In this document: positions 46,000 through 56,812 of the stretch, one piece after another
How positions within the stretch are numbered: position 1 is the stretch's first letter
Layout: each line of letters opens with the position of its first letter
DNA from: Ceratothoa steindachneri
Taxonomy: Eukaryota > Arthropoda > Malacostraca > Isopoda > Cymothoidae
Assembly: GCA_963969495.1 (NCBI GenBank)
Contig: OZ018325.1
Span: 201,787,223 to 201,851,222, forward strand
Direction: 5' to 3'
Length of the DNA: 64,000 nt
The notes under the pieces: generated by a model
Database searches by the model: none
Told to the model about the DNA's origin: nothing
Seen by the model: only the letters and a program-made list of their open reading frames with translations
Translations under genes and position numbers: made by a program

Positions 46000-47360
46000 T
46001 TCCCTCTCTCCTACATCGAGTTCTTTGGCTGCTGGGGTCATTTGGGATCGCTGCTCCATCGTCTTTTGGAGGGATCCAAAGCTCTCTAATTGTTACCCTC
46101 CTTCTACGGGTAGACATTGTATTTCCAAGACATGATTCAACTGCCACCTTCCTGAGCTTTGTCTCATCCGAGTAAAGAGACTCGGTGAAGGAGCATGATC
46201 GCTTCCTCTTCTGTGAAACGGTCAGGCAGAGTAATTAGGGGGTCATTGTTTTAGCCAGAGCTGGACTCGTGCCATATATGTAGCCAACCGGATCGCGGTT
46301 GCAGCCAGGAGGACTAGAAGCCACAGTTTCTCAATTGGTGAGGGCGCGATGCCTCTCGTAGACCTGGAAAAACCAGGAGCAGTTGATGCTTTTTCAATTG
46401 AAAGGCCTATTGAGGTGCTTGCTCACGCACATTGGACCTCCTTTTCAAATATGTACGAATAGCAATGCTCAGAAAAAGCATACTGCGATCCACCAAAATT
46501 CATGCACTTGGCTGTGCAAGAAACAAATTTTTCGTGTACGGCATTGGAACATGTTAAAAAAAAAAATGGGATTGACTCTTCTTTGAACGTCGAAAATATT
46601 TACTAGAACGACTAAAGTGTTGGCAATGATAACACTTCCGCTGCAACGGTACGAATGCCTTCGTGCAGTAGTGATACCAGTCAGAACGCACCGAATGAGG
46701 GAGCCCCTTGCAGGTCAAACGCAATAGGAAATGGCAGGGTGGGTCTAGAGAACCCTGCCTCTTTCCTTAATACATGCTCAATCTTGACTCCTAATTCGTT
46801 GGAAAGCTTTTCATTTGAGCCCTCAAAGAAATAGAGAAGAAATTCCTTAACATAGAATACCCCATTTACAAATGTAGAGTAGAGTGAGGTCCCCACGTAA
46901 GTGTGCTATTATTGAGCTTCCGAATAAAGCTTAATTTTATAGTCTTAGCGCGATTGGCCTCATTTAATAAAAGACTTCTATCTGATTAACGGCAAACCCT
47001 TGGCTTCATATCAAGTGGAGTAGGTAAATCAATACGTTGACGGAGCATGTGACAATCGGACAATCTTATTACACCAGCCGATCAAATTACCAAGAAAGGT
47101 TCAAAGCCGGCGGGCCCGAAAACGCAATTAAACTTCACGATTAGTAGCCTCGACCTTCTCTAGGCTCCACTCTCCTCCTACTTCTCTTTGGAGGAGAAGA
47201 GGGCGGGAGTTTTACTCATCCGTCTTCGGAGCCCACCTGGAACGAGTTGGACCCCAATCCTTATTTTTTTTACCTTTTGTTCTTCTTTCCCGATTTTGTT
47301 GTCTCAGTCCCCTTATGAGAGACTCACATAGAAGGCCCTTTTAGGTTTTAATTCGCTGTT
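46000..47360 (-). pseudogene. I-type LINE ORF1 fragment
   Basis: The 46896-46681 frame has a GVFYVKEFLLYFFEG start and LSNELGVKIEHVLRKEAGF, TLPFPIAFDLQGAPSFGAF, the segment preceding the CCHC knuckles of I-type ORF1 (compare 37140-36950 and 16100-15960). The RRM-like part lies toward 47360 and a decayed knuckle region toward 46400. No EN or RT. Many stops. Confidence 0.55.
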
Positions 47361-48475
47361 TTTCCGCCTTGGCTTGTGTGATTCTTAGCCATTAACTGCC
47401 ATATAAGCCACTGTAGTACATAAATACTTTCTCTTTCTGCTTTGTGTTCCCTGTTTAAGTTTTAACGGAAGCAACCTTTAACGTGAATGAGGTCTTTTAT
47501 ATAAGTGTTTTCATCATATTGAAGAGTTCTTCACTATTAGCATTCTCTCTCATTATATGAAGGAATTTTTTTAAAGAAAAATAAGCTTCATCATATTCAA
47601 ATGCCGTATGCCAACGAAATGATAAATTATACATTCGTATTTTTTCAAAGAGTTAAAAGTATTAGTTTCATTTCGGAGTATTATCTTTTTACTCTTAATT
47701 GAAATAAATATTTCGCGTGGTACACCGTAATATATATTTACCTTTTCCTTCATCTCTATTTTTTCTTATCATTCTTTCTCTATTTAGTAAAGTGACTTTT
47801 TATAGCAATTTACTTTTTCACAAAAAATCAAAATATCACGAGATATGTAGGCCTTTGTGTTGTCTTACTGGTGGTACAAAAATATTTACTTATAAAGGTC
47901 TTCTGAGTAGGCGGAGTTGACAAAATAGAAGAAGTGACGAATAATTCTTTCATTAGTGATTTATATATAGAACTCTTATCGAAAAGTTAATTCATTATTG
48001 TAACTATTAACTTTCTCAAGGATAAATATTATTGAGTAAAAGAAAATAAAAGTTTGAAAAAAGGCTAATCGTAACGTTAGGCTTCATTTGTATTTGTAGA
48101 CTTGTTCATCTGTTATATGTATTCTTTTTTTCTTCGTATCGTTAAGATAATTTATTAAATTGCGACCTTGTTTTGTTTTTTACTTGAATGTATATTTGCT
48201 TCCTATTTATACATACAAATAAGGTTCAAATCTATGCTACTTTGCCAGAATTTTGTTCATGAAAGTTTACATTATGCCTTTCCCTCCCCAGTATTCAGGA
48301 GGAATTTATTTCTTGGGTTTAAAGGCTACTTTCACACTTGTATGGGTCTGGTCTATCGAGACTTGGTTTCCTGTTTGCAGTGTTCTTTTTAGTGGCGTAC
48401 GAGTCTAGTCACGAGCGACTCTACATCTCACTATGTCGGTCGATCGGTTCCCGTTCTGTTTTGGTTTTGTTTTTG
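47361..48475. other. Unassigned AT-rich region
   Basis: About 1.1 kb with no recognised domain, terminal repeat or RNA. Confidence 0.4.
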
Positions 48476-48481
48476 TAAAAA

Positions 48482-48720
48482 CATCATAACTATTCGGCTG
48501 ATTCTAACGAAATTTGAAAAACTTATGTTGTTTGACATTCTCTTTCGAATGGTATAATTACCTGAGTCCTCCCAAAGTTATCCCTGGAATTATTTTGTTT
48601 TTGAAATACCCTCATAACTATTCTGCCAATTCTAACTAAATTTGAAACCCTTATGTTGTTTTACATTCTCTTTCGAATGATAAAATTGCCAAGGTTCTCC
48701 TCGGGTTAGTCAAAGAATTA
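48482..48720 (+). repeat. Two-unit tandem repeat, period about 128 bp
   Basis: CATAACTATTCGGCTGATTC at 48485 recurs as CATAACTATTCTGCCAATTC near 48613. The shared stretch of about 80 bp includes AAATTTGAAA, CTTATGTTGTTT and ACATTCTCTTTCGAATG. Each unit then diverges. No coding potential. Confidence 0.85.
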
Positions 48721-49084
48721 TTGAAAGTCTTTAAGGTTGTAAGGTCATAAATCAGAATAAGTGAGAGCACGCGACATTTTGGTCAGCAGACCTTGTTTTC
48801 CCTCTTTGCTGGATCTATATAGTCTAGTTTTTTTGGGGGGAGGGGGGAGTCTTGTGTATATGAGTCAGGTGATATATTATGTTAAAAAGCTTGGTTGCTT
48901 TTAGGCATTTCATGAGTTTGTCTATTTTTGTTTTGTTGTCTTCAAGTACTGACTTTATTGTTGGGTTTGGTTGTAAGTACTCTTTTGTGCCTACTATAAA
49001 GTTAGCAATCTATTAATGTTTTAAATCGATATTCTTCTCTTGTAGATTTGCAGTGGGGAGGGTTGGGGGGTGGGAAGCTATGGG
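48721..49084. other. Unassigned spacer
   Basis: Contains a G-rich run at 48835-48850. Nothing recognised. Confidence 0.4.
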
Positions 49085-49500
49085 TAAGCTTCGTATGCCA
49101 TATGAGCAGTCATCCAACGGTTATTTCTTCCTTATTGTCTCTTCGTAGTACTGTTGACAAATGTTCAGGTCGTTTGTAATGCTTCTCAGACGTGGATGGT
49201 CGTTTGTTCGCCACACCGTTTTCCATATTGTGAAAATGATTTTCTTGGCCATGTTTATACAGTTCTTGTAGTGAATTGGTTTTGGAACGGACTTCAAGAT
49301 TTCTGGTCACTTCTTTGCTGTACTATCGGACGTTTCATTTCCACTAATGCCCACATGGACTGGACACCAGTAGAGTTGTACATTATATGGAAGATTGAAA
49401 ATATTGGCTCTAATAGCAGATGCTAGCGAGTGTATATAACTTATATTTGTACGTAGGAGTAATGCATGAGCTGAATCGGTAAAAATCGTGGTTACCTGGA
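49085..49500 (-). pseudogene. LINE RNase H C-terminal fragment
   Basis: The minus strand reads YNVQLYWCPVHVGISGNET (WxPxHxGIxGNE, RNase H His and nearby residues), then SDSTAKK and a post-RNase H region with INMAKKIIFTIWKTV and IRKK-like basic end. The Asp in the ADxxAK block reads as Ser-Asp-Ser-Thr. Same general type as the fragment at 3990-4445. Confidence 0.65.
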
Positions 49501-49549
49501 TTATCCTGGGAAAGAGCTTTCAAGGGTATGTGAATCCTGTCGCTTTTTT

Positions 49550-49795
49550 TTTAATTTTAGAAACCCATCTGGCGACTGCCTACTTGGGCATAAATCGCCG
49601 TACTCACCATAGCCTACTAATAGGATATATTAAAAAAAAACAAATAACAACGATAAAAAATGACAAAGGCAAAACAATAACAAAAAGCAAAAAGGCAACA
49701 AGTAGAAAGCGCGTTCCCGCATCGGGGGTAAGGTCGCCTCCTCTCGGCGCAGGAACATGCGACCTACAAAAAAACAACAACAGTCAAATAAACTA
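49550..49795 (-). mobile_element. I-type LINE 3' UTR copy with poly(A) end
   Basis: T9 at 49545-49553 on the plus strand is the minus-strand poly(A). It is followed by ATCTGGCGACTGCCTACTTG, GGGCATAAATCGCCG, the TATATTAAAAAAAA tract and CGGCGCAGGAACATGCGACC, all shared with 10562-10790. It holds only UTR sequence and lies directly downstream, in element orientation, of the next I-type copy. Confidence 0.75.
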
Positions 49796-49885
49796 TATAT
49801 TTTTTTTAATTTAGGAGCGCATCTGGCGACTGCCATATTGGGGCATAAGTCGCTGTACTTCAGTAAAGTATACTACTAGACTATA

Positions 49886-50370
49886 TTAAAAAAAACAAAT
49901 AACGATATATAAATAACAACGATAAAAACAACAACAACAAAAACAAATATCATAGAGTCCACAAGTTTGTGTGCACGAAATCCTCCCGAGTAGGGGGAAC
50001 AAGCAGTAGCGACCCCGCTCGTCCAGGTATCGGTACAGGTAACATGCGTGAAGATCACCCAGACTGGGACCTTCAACAAGAACGTGCCAGACAGTATGAG
50101 TGACAACGCAGTTGTCGCAATAAGGCGCAAGCGAGCGCTCCATCAGGTGGCAGTGCGTCCCGCGAGTGTGTCCAACTCGGAGAGGACAGAAAGAAACCTG
50201 TAGCCGTCGCGCCATTGGGGGTGGGGTTAGGTCTATGGAAACAGTTGCGGCGCAATGGCACTTAACTTTAAGTTCACCTCGACAGTCTCCCATCTTCTTT
50301 GCAAGCCGCACAGAAGGCAGTCCGTATTCCTGGCATGTAATCGGTGTGAGGAAGAGCGGAACACTAGTTT
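49886..50370 (-). pseudogene. I-type LINE C-terminal Cys/His tail, copy 4
   Basis: After RNase H the frame gives SFCPLRVGHTRGTHCHLMER, APYCDNCVVTHTVWHVLVEG and PSLGDLHACYLYRY. This is the LxRLRIGHTxxTHxxLM...PxCxxC...TxxHxLxxC pattern that ends I-type polyproteins (putative zinc-binding). The final Cys is Gly in this copy. Confidence 0.75.
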
Positions 50371-50858
50371 GGTCGCCCAGTCCTTGCGAACTCTTTGACG
50401 CCCTCATCGGCGCGCTCATTCCCCGCAATTCCCACATGTCCAGGAACACGGCAGAAAATAATCTCTAAATTCACCTGTCTCGCCAAAACCGCGGCATCAC
50501 GGATATTTCGAACCAGGAGATGCGGAGATTCCAATGCTGCGAGACCACTCAGGGCGCTTCGTGAGTCGCTATAAATCACAATCCGGTCTCCGAACTGGGC
50601 ACGTCGTGTCATCTCCCCTACCGAGCGGTGTATTACAACCAGCTGGGCCGTGAAGACAGACGCAAAGCCTGGTAAATCCACTTCTTGAGACTTGGAGCCA
50701 TCCGTATAGACTAGCAAGGTTCTAGCGTGACACAGAGTGTGCTCCAAAAAGGCTAAACGCAACACTCCCAGCGCTGTAGAAACTTTGGGAGCAAAGGCGT
50801 TTCGACAAAGCGTCAAAGGAAACATCCTCCAGCGTGGAGTCCTGGGCAGGAGTGCCAC
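50364..50858 (-). CDS. I-type LINE RNase H domain, open 164-residue frame
   Basis: Uninterrupted RNase H fold region: LLVYTDGSKSQ (first catalytic Asp), GDRIVIYSDSRSALSGLAAL (Asp), LEIIFCRVPGHVGIAGNERA (His) and RADEGVKEFA (last Asp). It degrades the RNA of RNA-DNA hybrids in the parent element. As a fragment of a 5'-truncated polyprotein it has no start of its own, so it is coding-like but unlikely to be expressed. Confidence 0.7.
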   Translation of the reverse strand: MALLPRTPRWRMFPLTLCRNAFAPKVSTALGVLRLAFLEHTLCHARTLLVYTDGSKSQEVDLPGFASVFTAQLVVIHRSVGEMTRRAQFGDRIVIYSDSRSALSGLAALESPHLLVRNIRDAAVLARQVNLEIIFCRVPGHVGIAGNERADEGVKEFARTGRPN

Positions 50859-50939
50859 TGGCCCAAGAACTATACCGAGCTCTCGACGGAGTTTCTAGCC
50901 CTAAACCCAAAAGGCTTAGGGTATAAGTAGCGTCTCTTC

Positions 50940-51660
50940 GAGATCAGCTGCGGATGCAGTGAGAGCTGTAGGCGACTAAGAGAGACTCTAGGCTCGCTCA
51001 TACAGGCGAATAATGCTTTGCGCACAGCGCATAGCGAGTAGCCTCTCCCCAGCATCGACAAGTAGTCTCTCAGTAGTGGATGTGAAAAAGGCACCGGTCG
51101 CCAGGCGAAGGCCAGTGTGGTGGATCGAGTCAACCTTTCGCTAAACACGGTGGCTGCGGGTGCATAAAACTCACATCCGTAGTTGAGCTTCAAACGAACA
51201 AAGGATCGATAAAAAAGTTAGGCAGTAGCCCTATCAGCGCCCCAAGCGCTGAACGTCACGGAGCAAAGAATATCCATGGCACGGGTTCAAAAGACCCTAA
51301 GGCTACGAATATGAGCCACCCAGATGAGGCGTCGGTCAAATGCAAGACCAAGGAAACGATCGAGTACACCACTTCCAGGCGAAGCCCACTTAGAAACAAG
51401 TCTGGGTCAGGGTAGAGCCGTGGATGGCAGCAGAGGTTCAATACCTTAGTCTTGGCCAAAGAAGACCGAAACTTGTGTGCTTCGGAATATCGAGACACGC
51501 TGTTCGTCTCTCCAGAGTTGGCATCTGAGCCGCACCAAAAGATATTGAAAGCTCGTCCACTTAGAATGTAGCAAGAACATCCTCCGCAGCAGGGAGGTTA
51601 TGCCGTTGATGCTCAGAGCAAATAGTGTGACAGTGAGGAATCCTGTCACTGCTGCTAAAA
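50940..51660 (-). pseudogene. I-type LINE RT C-terminal part, copy 4
   Basis: FLTVTLFALSINGITSLL (after GVPQGSVLS) is followed by QYLLVRLRCQLWRDEQRV, where the YxDD box is lost. Then VLDRFLGLAFDRRLIWVAHI, FVRLKLNYGCEFYAPAATVF (the LDYGxxxY block) and a connector with GYSLCAVRKALFACMSEPRV. Frameshifts and stops between pieces. Confidence 0.7.
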
Positions 51661-52970
51661 GGGCTGAGACAGGTGCTAGAAGGCGCGCTTGGGTTAGTTT
51701 TATCTGGAATGACTTCTACAGAACCGACTGTTATGTATTTGCTTCAATGTTTTGTGAACTCGTGTCTAGAAATAAAAGTGGAATGGTAGAATTTGACCTG
51801 CATGTTGTTGGTATACATACTTAGTGATCAGTTATTTTACAGGAAGGGAAGGGGATAGAGGGATAATCTGCGAAGACGTCGTTCATATCTGTGAATCTTA
51901 ATTCTTCCAGCATTATTTCGACGCGCGATATTCTCGAGTTGAGTTACTTTTTGAGGGTGAGTTCTGGCGGTGACAAGGGATGTAACAATGTAATGAGTAT
52001 TCATTTCTGCGGATTTTTAAGGGTGGCATTCGTGTCTATGCTCTGATTGCCACAACGGAAGAGGTTTATAAAGCTACTGTTGCTGATATGAAGGCCTGGT
52101 GATGGATTAGGTCCAGTTTTTTCAGTCAACCCCTGAGTTGCTGCTGCTGCTACTACAAAGAAATGATTCTTGTACTCGATTTTGTGCAAGAATAGCACTT
52201 CATGAATTTTCCTGTTTGCCACCCTAGTGAATGGGAGATAGTTCTTTGAGAAGGGTGAGTATAGGTATTGACGTTCTGCAAAGGTTGTCTATGTAGTAGT
52301 ACCATGCCATTCTCTGGTTTAGAATAATTAAACTGAGAAATTTGACCAATTTGGAAGTTGGAATTGGAATTGCCTGCCATATCGATGGATATCAATTTCC
52401 AACTTAGAAAAGAAAATAAAAGGGAAAGAAGAAACACGAACTATGTGGAACCACACACGCAGCAGAAACAGCGAAGACACAGATCAACTATCCAAAAGAA
52501 AAATTACTACAAATATCCGGTGACACGAGCGCGAAGATCCTCACTTGCGAAATTCACACGCACATAGCCAACCTTGGAAACCTAAGCTGCTCCGAGAGGA
52601 TATTGAATACGATGCTCCAGACGAACGGATTCCCAACACTGAAATTAGCAGCAAACTCCAACTCATCAAAAATATTGAAGATGGCCCTGGATAAAGATTA
52701 ACCAGTTGTGGTGCAATAAACGAATGAAGATGAAACAGGAACACCAGATGAGGAAACCAACAAGTCACAGGAGGAACAAAAAAGTGATGAACGAGGTAGC
52801 GAGAGCCAAAATAACGACGAACAATCCGAATCCGAGAGGAACCTTGGCATCAGACAAGATAAGGAAAGATTACAGGAGCAAATCAAAACCCACGATCCCT
52901 CACCCAACAAAAATATTAGAAAAGAAAAATGGTATAGATTCGTTTTAACACATTTTCGCAATTAAATTTA
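51661..52970. other. Unassigned region
   Basis: About 1.3 kb. Basic plus-strand frames at 52358-52567 and 52706-52948 and a minus-strand frame at 52153-52437 show no family I recognise. No terminal repeats. Confidence 0.35.
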
Positions 52971-53148
52971 AAAATGTGTTTTCCTTAAGCAACTTTATGT
53001 GTACTTCTTAGATCTCACGCTCCGTTTTCCGGAAATGCATACTTTTCCCATAACGCCTGAAGTCCATACTAGGAAAAGTATGCATTTCCAGGGAAAACGA
53101 ATTTCAGACCTGAAAATTACACATAAAACTCCATAAGAAAAACATTAT
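52971..53148. repeat. Imperfect inverted repeat, about 79-bp arms
   Basis: The left arm (52971-53049) and the reverse complement of the right arm (53070-53148) share GTTTTCC, TTATGTGTA, CGTTTTCC and GGAAATGCATACTTTTCC, around a loop of about 20 bp. The innermost 18 bp are perfect. The outer part is about 70 percent similar by eye. Confidence 0.8.
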
Positions 53149-53506
53149 CAGAATCATTTAAAAGACCTAAAACTAGGCTGGACCTAATGTGGTAGCCTAC
53201 TTTAGGCTATTTCCGCTAAAAATTAAAATTTTTTAAGTACATTCGAAATTGGGAGCTTCTTCCATCATACCACCCACTAAATTGTGGGGGGTTATACTCC
53301 CAAAACTTTAAAAAAACTTGTAATACTCCTAATTCGAAAGCTACATTAAAATTTGAATGCAAAGGTCGATTGCTAAATGTCGTTAAGTCTTTAGTTTGAA
53401 TCAAAACTTTGCGCAGAATACAGTTTATAAATAAAAGACTAGCACTTGTTCGAATGCGGGCATTAGAAAGCCACGTGCCCTTAAACTCACTAACGGAAAA
53501 TTTGCA

Positions 53507-53717
53507 CTTCAAATAATTGCTATGATGAAGGATTTTTTGCTGAACACTTGATTCAATCACAGAAACTGCATGATGCCCTAAAAGTTCATCGCACTTATCG
53601 AACAGATTTCTTCTTGACCGTCTTACTTTGAATAGGAAACTTTTAGGGCATCATGCAGTTTCTGTGATTTAATCAAGTGTTCAGGAAAAAATCCTTCATC
53701 ATAGCAATTATTTGAAG
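53507..53717. repeat. Penelope inverted start: 79-bp arms, 52-bp loop
   Basis: The left arm 53507-53585 is the reverse complement of 53638-53717 with about three differences (shared GGGCATCATGCAGTTTCTGT and AATCCTTCATCATAGCAATT). The arms mark the switch from the inverted leader to the forward element. Confidence 0.9.
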
Positions 53718-55118
53718 TCGAAACTTAACCGAATTTTTATGAACAGTCTTTGGATTAAAGGTTCAAACCCCAATAAAAATATTCTGAATTTATCATCCCA
53801 TGTACTGACTGATGATGAAAAATTTGCGTTAGGATACGGTTTAAGCTTTTCAATTAAGACATGCAATGAGTTCTCACTAGGCCATTTAGTATCCATAGCC
53901 AAATCCTCACATGAGCAAATAAGTGGTGAATTTCTTAGTGGTTGTATGCTTAGTGCCCTAAAATCTGAAAAATCTAACCAAATTGGTTTTCCCAAAAGAT
54001 TTCAGATTGCGTTAAATAAACTTAAATTTAATAACAACATTGTTATAACCAAATCCGATAGAACGAATCAGTTAGTCATTTTGGACAAACATAGTTATAA
54101 TGATAAATTAATGAACTTCTTAACGATGTGAACACATATGAAAAGCTACAAAGTGACTCGCTCAATAACAAAACAAGCAATTTCAACAACAAATTGAAGA
54201 GAATATTGAAAAGCGCAGATTTAATCAAACAATTCAGGAGTATGAACCCTTCACTTCCCTATATGTATGGGTTCCCTAAGACCCACAAAGAGGGATGTCC
54301 ATTGGCGCCCAATAATTTCCAATATTAATTCTCCCACTTATAAGCTCTCCAAATGGCTCGCCAAGCATTTATCTCCAGCAGTTGGAAGAATCTCATCTGC
54401 ACACATTATGAACACTCAAGATTTCGTTGACCACCTCAACCACCTGCAATTACCGGATGGAAAACTTGTGAGCTTTGATGTAAACTCTTTGTTTACCAAA
54501 GTTCCGGTTGACCAAACCATGGGCCTTCTGCGGGAAATCATGCCTAGACTTAATTTGGATCTTCCCATTTCTACGAGTAAATTTATCGATTCAGTTGAAT
54601 TATGTCTCTCTGACAATGTGTTTCGAGTAAATAATGAGTTTTATAGACAAATATTTGGGCTTAGCATGGGAAATAGTTTATCTCCGATATTGGCATGTCT
54701 CTTCATGGAATATTTTGAGACTGAACTCCTTCCCACAATTTCTCCCCCTAACTTTATATGGTTAAGGTACATTGACGATGTATTTTCTGTATGGCCTAAT
54801 GGCCATGATTTTGATACCTTTTTTAACAATTTGAATAATTTGCATGTCTCCATCAAATTTAAATATGAATGGGAATATGATAATAGATTACCCTTTTTAG
54901 ATGTCCTCATTAATAAAGATCAGCATGAATTAAAACTTGACGTTTATAGGAAACCAACCCATTCGAATGCCTATATACATTATTTTTCGTTTCACGATAA
55001 TACTGTTAAAAAATCGGTAATTTCTAACCTTTTCCTTAGAGCATACAAAATATGTCATCCTTCCTATTTAGATGAAGAAATTGTCATTATCAGGACCATT
55101 TTTTCTAATTTGTATTAG
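53712..55118 (+). pseudogene. Penelope reverse transcriptase, frameshifted
   Basis: The N-terminal segment (53712-54131) ends with NIVITKSDRTNQLVILDKHS, the (KADKG..V) finger-like block. A stop at 54131 and a frame change at about 54300 break the KTHKEGCPLRP motif. RT then runs 54300-55118: FDVNSLFTKVPVDQT (catalytic Asp), GLSMGNSLSPILACLFMEYF, LRYIDDVFSVWP (catalytic DD at 54771-54780), LPFLDVLINKDQ and LDVYRKPTHSNAY. A stop at 55118 separates it from the nuclease. Three disruptions in all. Confidence 0.88.
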
Positions 55119-55721
55119 CCCGATTGGTTCATATCGTCTGCCCATTTTGCAGCTAGGAAAACATTCTATGGTAATAAGCCTTCCCGCACTAATGACCTTA
55201 ACAAATGTATAACATTGCCATTTAATAATAAATTAAATAGTTTAAAGGACATATTTGGAAAAGCGGGTATTAATCTAGCCTTTAAATATAATAATTCCTT
55301 AAACCAATTGATGATTGCGAGGAAACCCAAAGAACGTAATAACATAGGAGTACATGCAATACCATGCAACGATTGCCATAAAGTTTATATAGGGAAAACG
55401 GGGAGAAATTTCGACAAGAGATTGTATGAACACAAAAGAGATATTAGAGTGGGCAGTGAAAGCAGTGGAATATTTTGCCATGTTAGAGACTTGAATCATT
55501 CGATCGATTCCAATGGAAGTAAAATGGTATTTAAATCGGCTAACTATGTTAAGAGAAAAATTGTAGAATCGAGCTTGATATCGTCACTTCCTAAATTAAA
55601 TCTATCTGAGGGTCAATTTTCTTTTAATCCTGTAATAAGAAAGCAAATAAACAAAATAGTAAAATGTCAGCCCTTCAATATGTTTCGGCCTAACCCTCCT
55701 CCCCTGATTAGCCACAAGTAG
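55119..55721 (+). pseudogene. Penelope GIY-YIG endonuclease domain
   Basis: GVHAIPCNDCHKVYIGKTGR holds the CxxC and YIGxTGR signature, followed by FDKRLYEHKRDIRVG (catalytic-helix Arg/His region), HVRDLNHSID and RKIVESSLISSLPKLNLSEG (Glu metal-ligand position), ending FNMFRPNPPPLISHK. The open frame 55215-55721 is intact over the domain but lies behind a stop. The nuclease nicks target DNA for integration. Confidence 0.88.
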
Positions 55722-55914
55722 ACGATTGGGGAAAAAAAAGAGGGGATCTTTCACGACCTCACCGTGTGTTATGTTTGTAAGCACTTTTCTAATATTTTCT
55801 CTCCAGTGTCAGTTAAAAAAGGGTGTGAGATACGCCAAAACTGTTCTGAATCAAATTGTCTTCGGAAAATGTGGTTTAATTCCTCATCTTTTCTTGCGTT
55901 ATTGCATTAATTTT

Positions 55915-55918
<4 letters not shown>

Positions 55919-55976
<58 letters not shown>
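55919..55976. repeat. (TA)n tract at Penelope 3' end
   Basis: About 58 bp of TA repeat between the Penelope 3' UTR and the 40-bp tandem array. Confidence 0.98.
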
Positions 55977-55979
<3 letters not shown>

Positions 55980-55984
55980 TAGGA

Positions 55985-56812
55985 ATGGCGTTAAGATGAA
56001 TCAGCCAGTGAAGTAACAGAACTAATGTATCGAATATGAACCATACACTTAGATAGCGCTGATAATTTAGCTAACATAAAATCTCCCGTGAGGTAACGGT
56101 GCTAATGAAGCTTAAAGGAATCACCCAGTGAGGTAATGCCGGTATTGAGCTGAAGATAAATCACCCAGTGAGGTAACATCGCAAAATGAGCTCATGTGAA
56201 TAATTATCCTTTGATTTAACACTGGTAGCAACGTTGCGATGAATCATCCTTCGAAGTAGCGCTTCTAAAATTTTTCAGATGAATAATCTACATAGCTAAT
56301 GCTATGTAGCTAGTATGAATGATCCGGTGAATATAACCCAGCTAATAACGCTCTGATGAGATATGTAGTGAATAACAGCCGTAATGAATCATAATATGAG
56401 CTAACACTTGTATTAACTTTGAGTTTAATTTTTCATCGAGGAAGTGATGCTAATTGAGCTAAGATGGACGATTTACTGAATTACGCGGTTAATAAAGCTA
56501 GTATAAATCATCGAGTTAGGTAATGCTGGTCAGGCAGTAATGATGAATTATCCAGTGAAGTAACGCTGTTAATGGAGCTAAGATGAATCATTCACGGAGT
56601 TAAAGACAAGTAATGAAGCTGACTCATCCAGTGAGGCTCACTGCTAACACGAGACATCCTGTGTGGTACCGCTGGTAATGAAGCCAATATAAATCATCCA
56701 TTCTGGTAACTATGGTAATGAAGCTAAGATAAATAATTCATTGTGGCAATGCTGATAATAAGAATAAGCTGAATCATCTAGTGAGGTAACGCTTCTATGG
56801 TTATATCAAAGC
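55985..56812. repeat. Degenerate tandem array, unit about 40 bp, about 21 copies
   Basis: By eye the unit is AAGATGAATCATCCAGTGAG followed by GTAACGCTGGTAATGAAGCT. Good examples start near 56083, 56121, 56160, 56536, 56578, 56691 and 56770. Units range from about 31 to 45 bp and many are 20-40 percent diverged, so the array is old. No open reading frame spans it, so it is not a coding repeat. It follows a Penelope element and (TA)n directly. Confidence 0.8.

Larger units (their letters stand above)
49814..51660 (-). mobile_element. I-type LINE, copy 4: RT C-terminus to 3' end
   Basis: 5'-truncated at about 51660 near the GVPQGS block of RT, then RT thumb, RNase H, cysteine/histidine tail and 3' UTR to T-rich sequence at 49800. 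It has the cleanest RNase H in the window. The second 3' UTR directly beyond it (49550-49795) makes a tandem arrangement. Confidence 0.8.
53216..55918 (+). mobile_element. Penelope-like element, best-preserved copy
   Basis: From left to right it has an inverted leader (minus-strand-like sequence at 53216-53585), a mirror-image junction, then N-terminal region, RT, GIY-YIG nuclease and a 3' UTR ending next to (TA)n at 55919. Penelope elements commonly carry such inverted 5' copies. The 3' part is repeated in reverse at 20513-20897. Confidence 0.88.

Noticed and set aside
50166..50468. Plus-strand 100-residue frame in the I-type LINE tail
   Set aside because: Antisense shadow of the RNase H and Cys/His tail.
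53010..53110. Perfect inner palindrome considered as a histone-type or rho-independent terminator
   Set aside because: Part of a much longer inverted repeat; no gene ends there.
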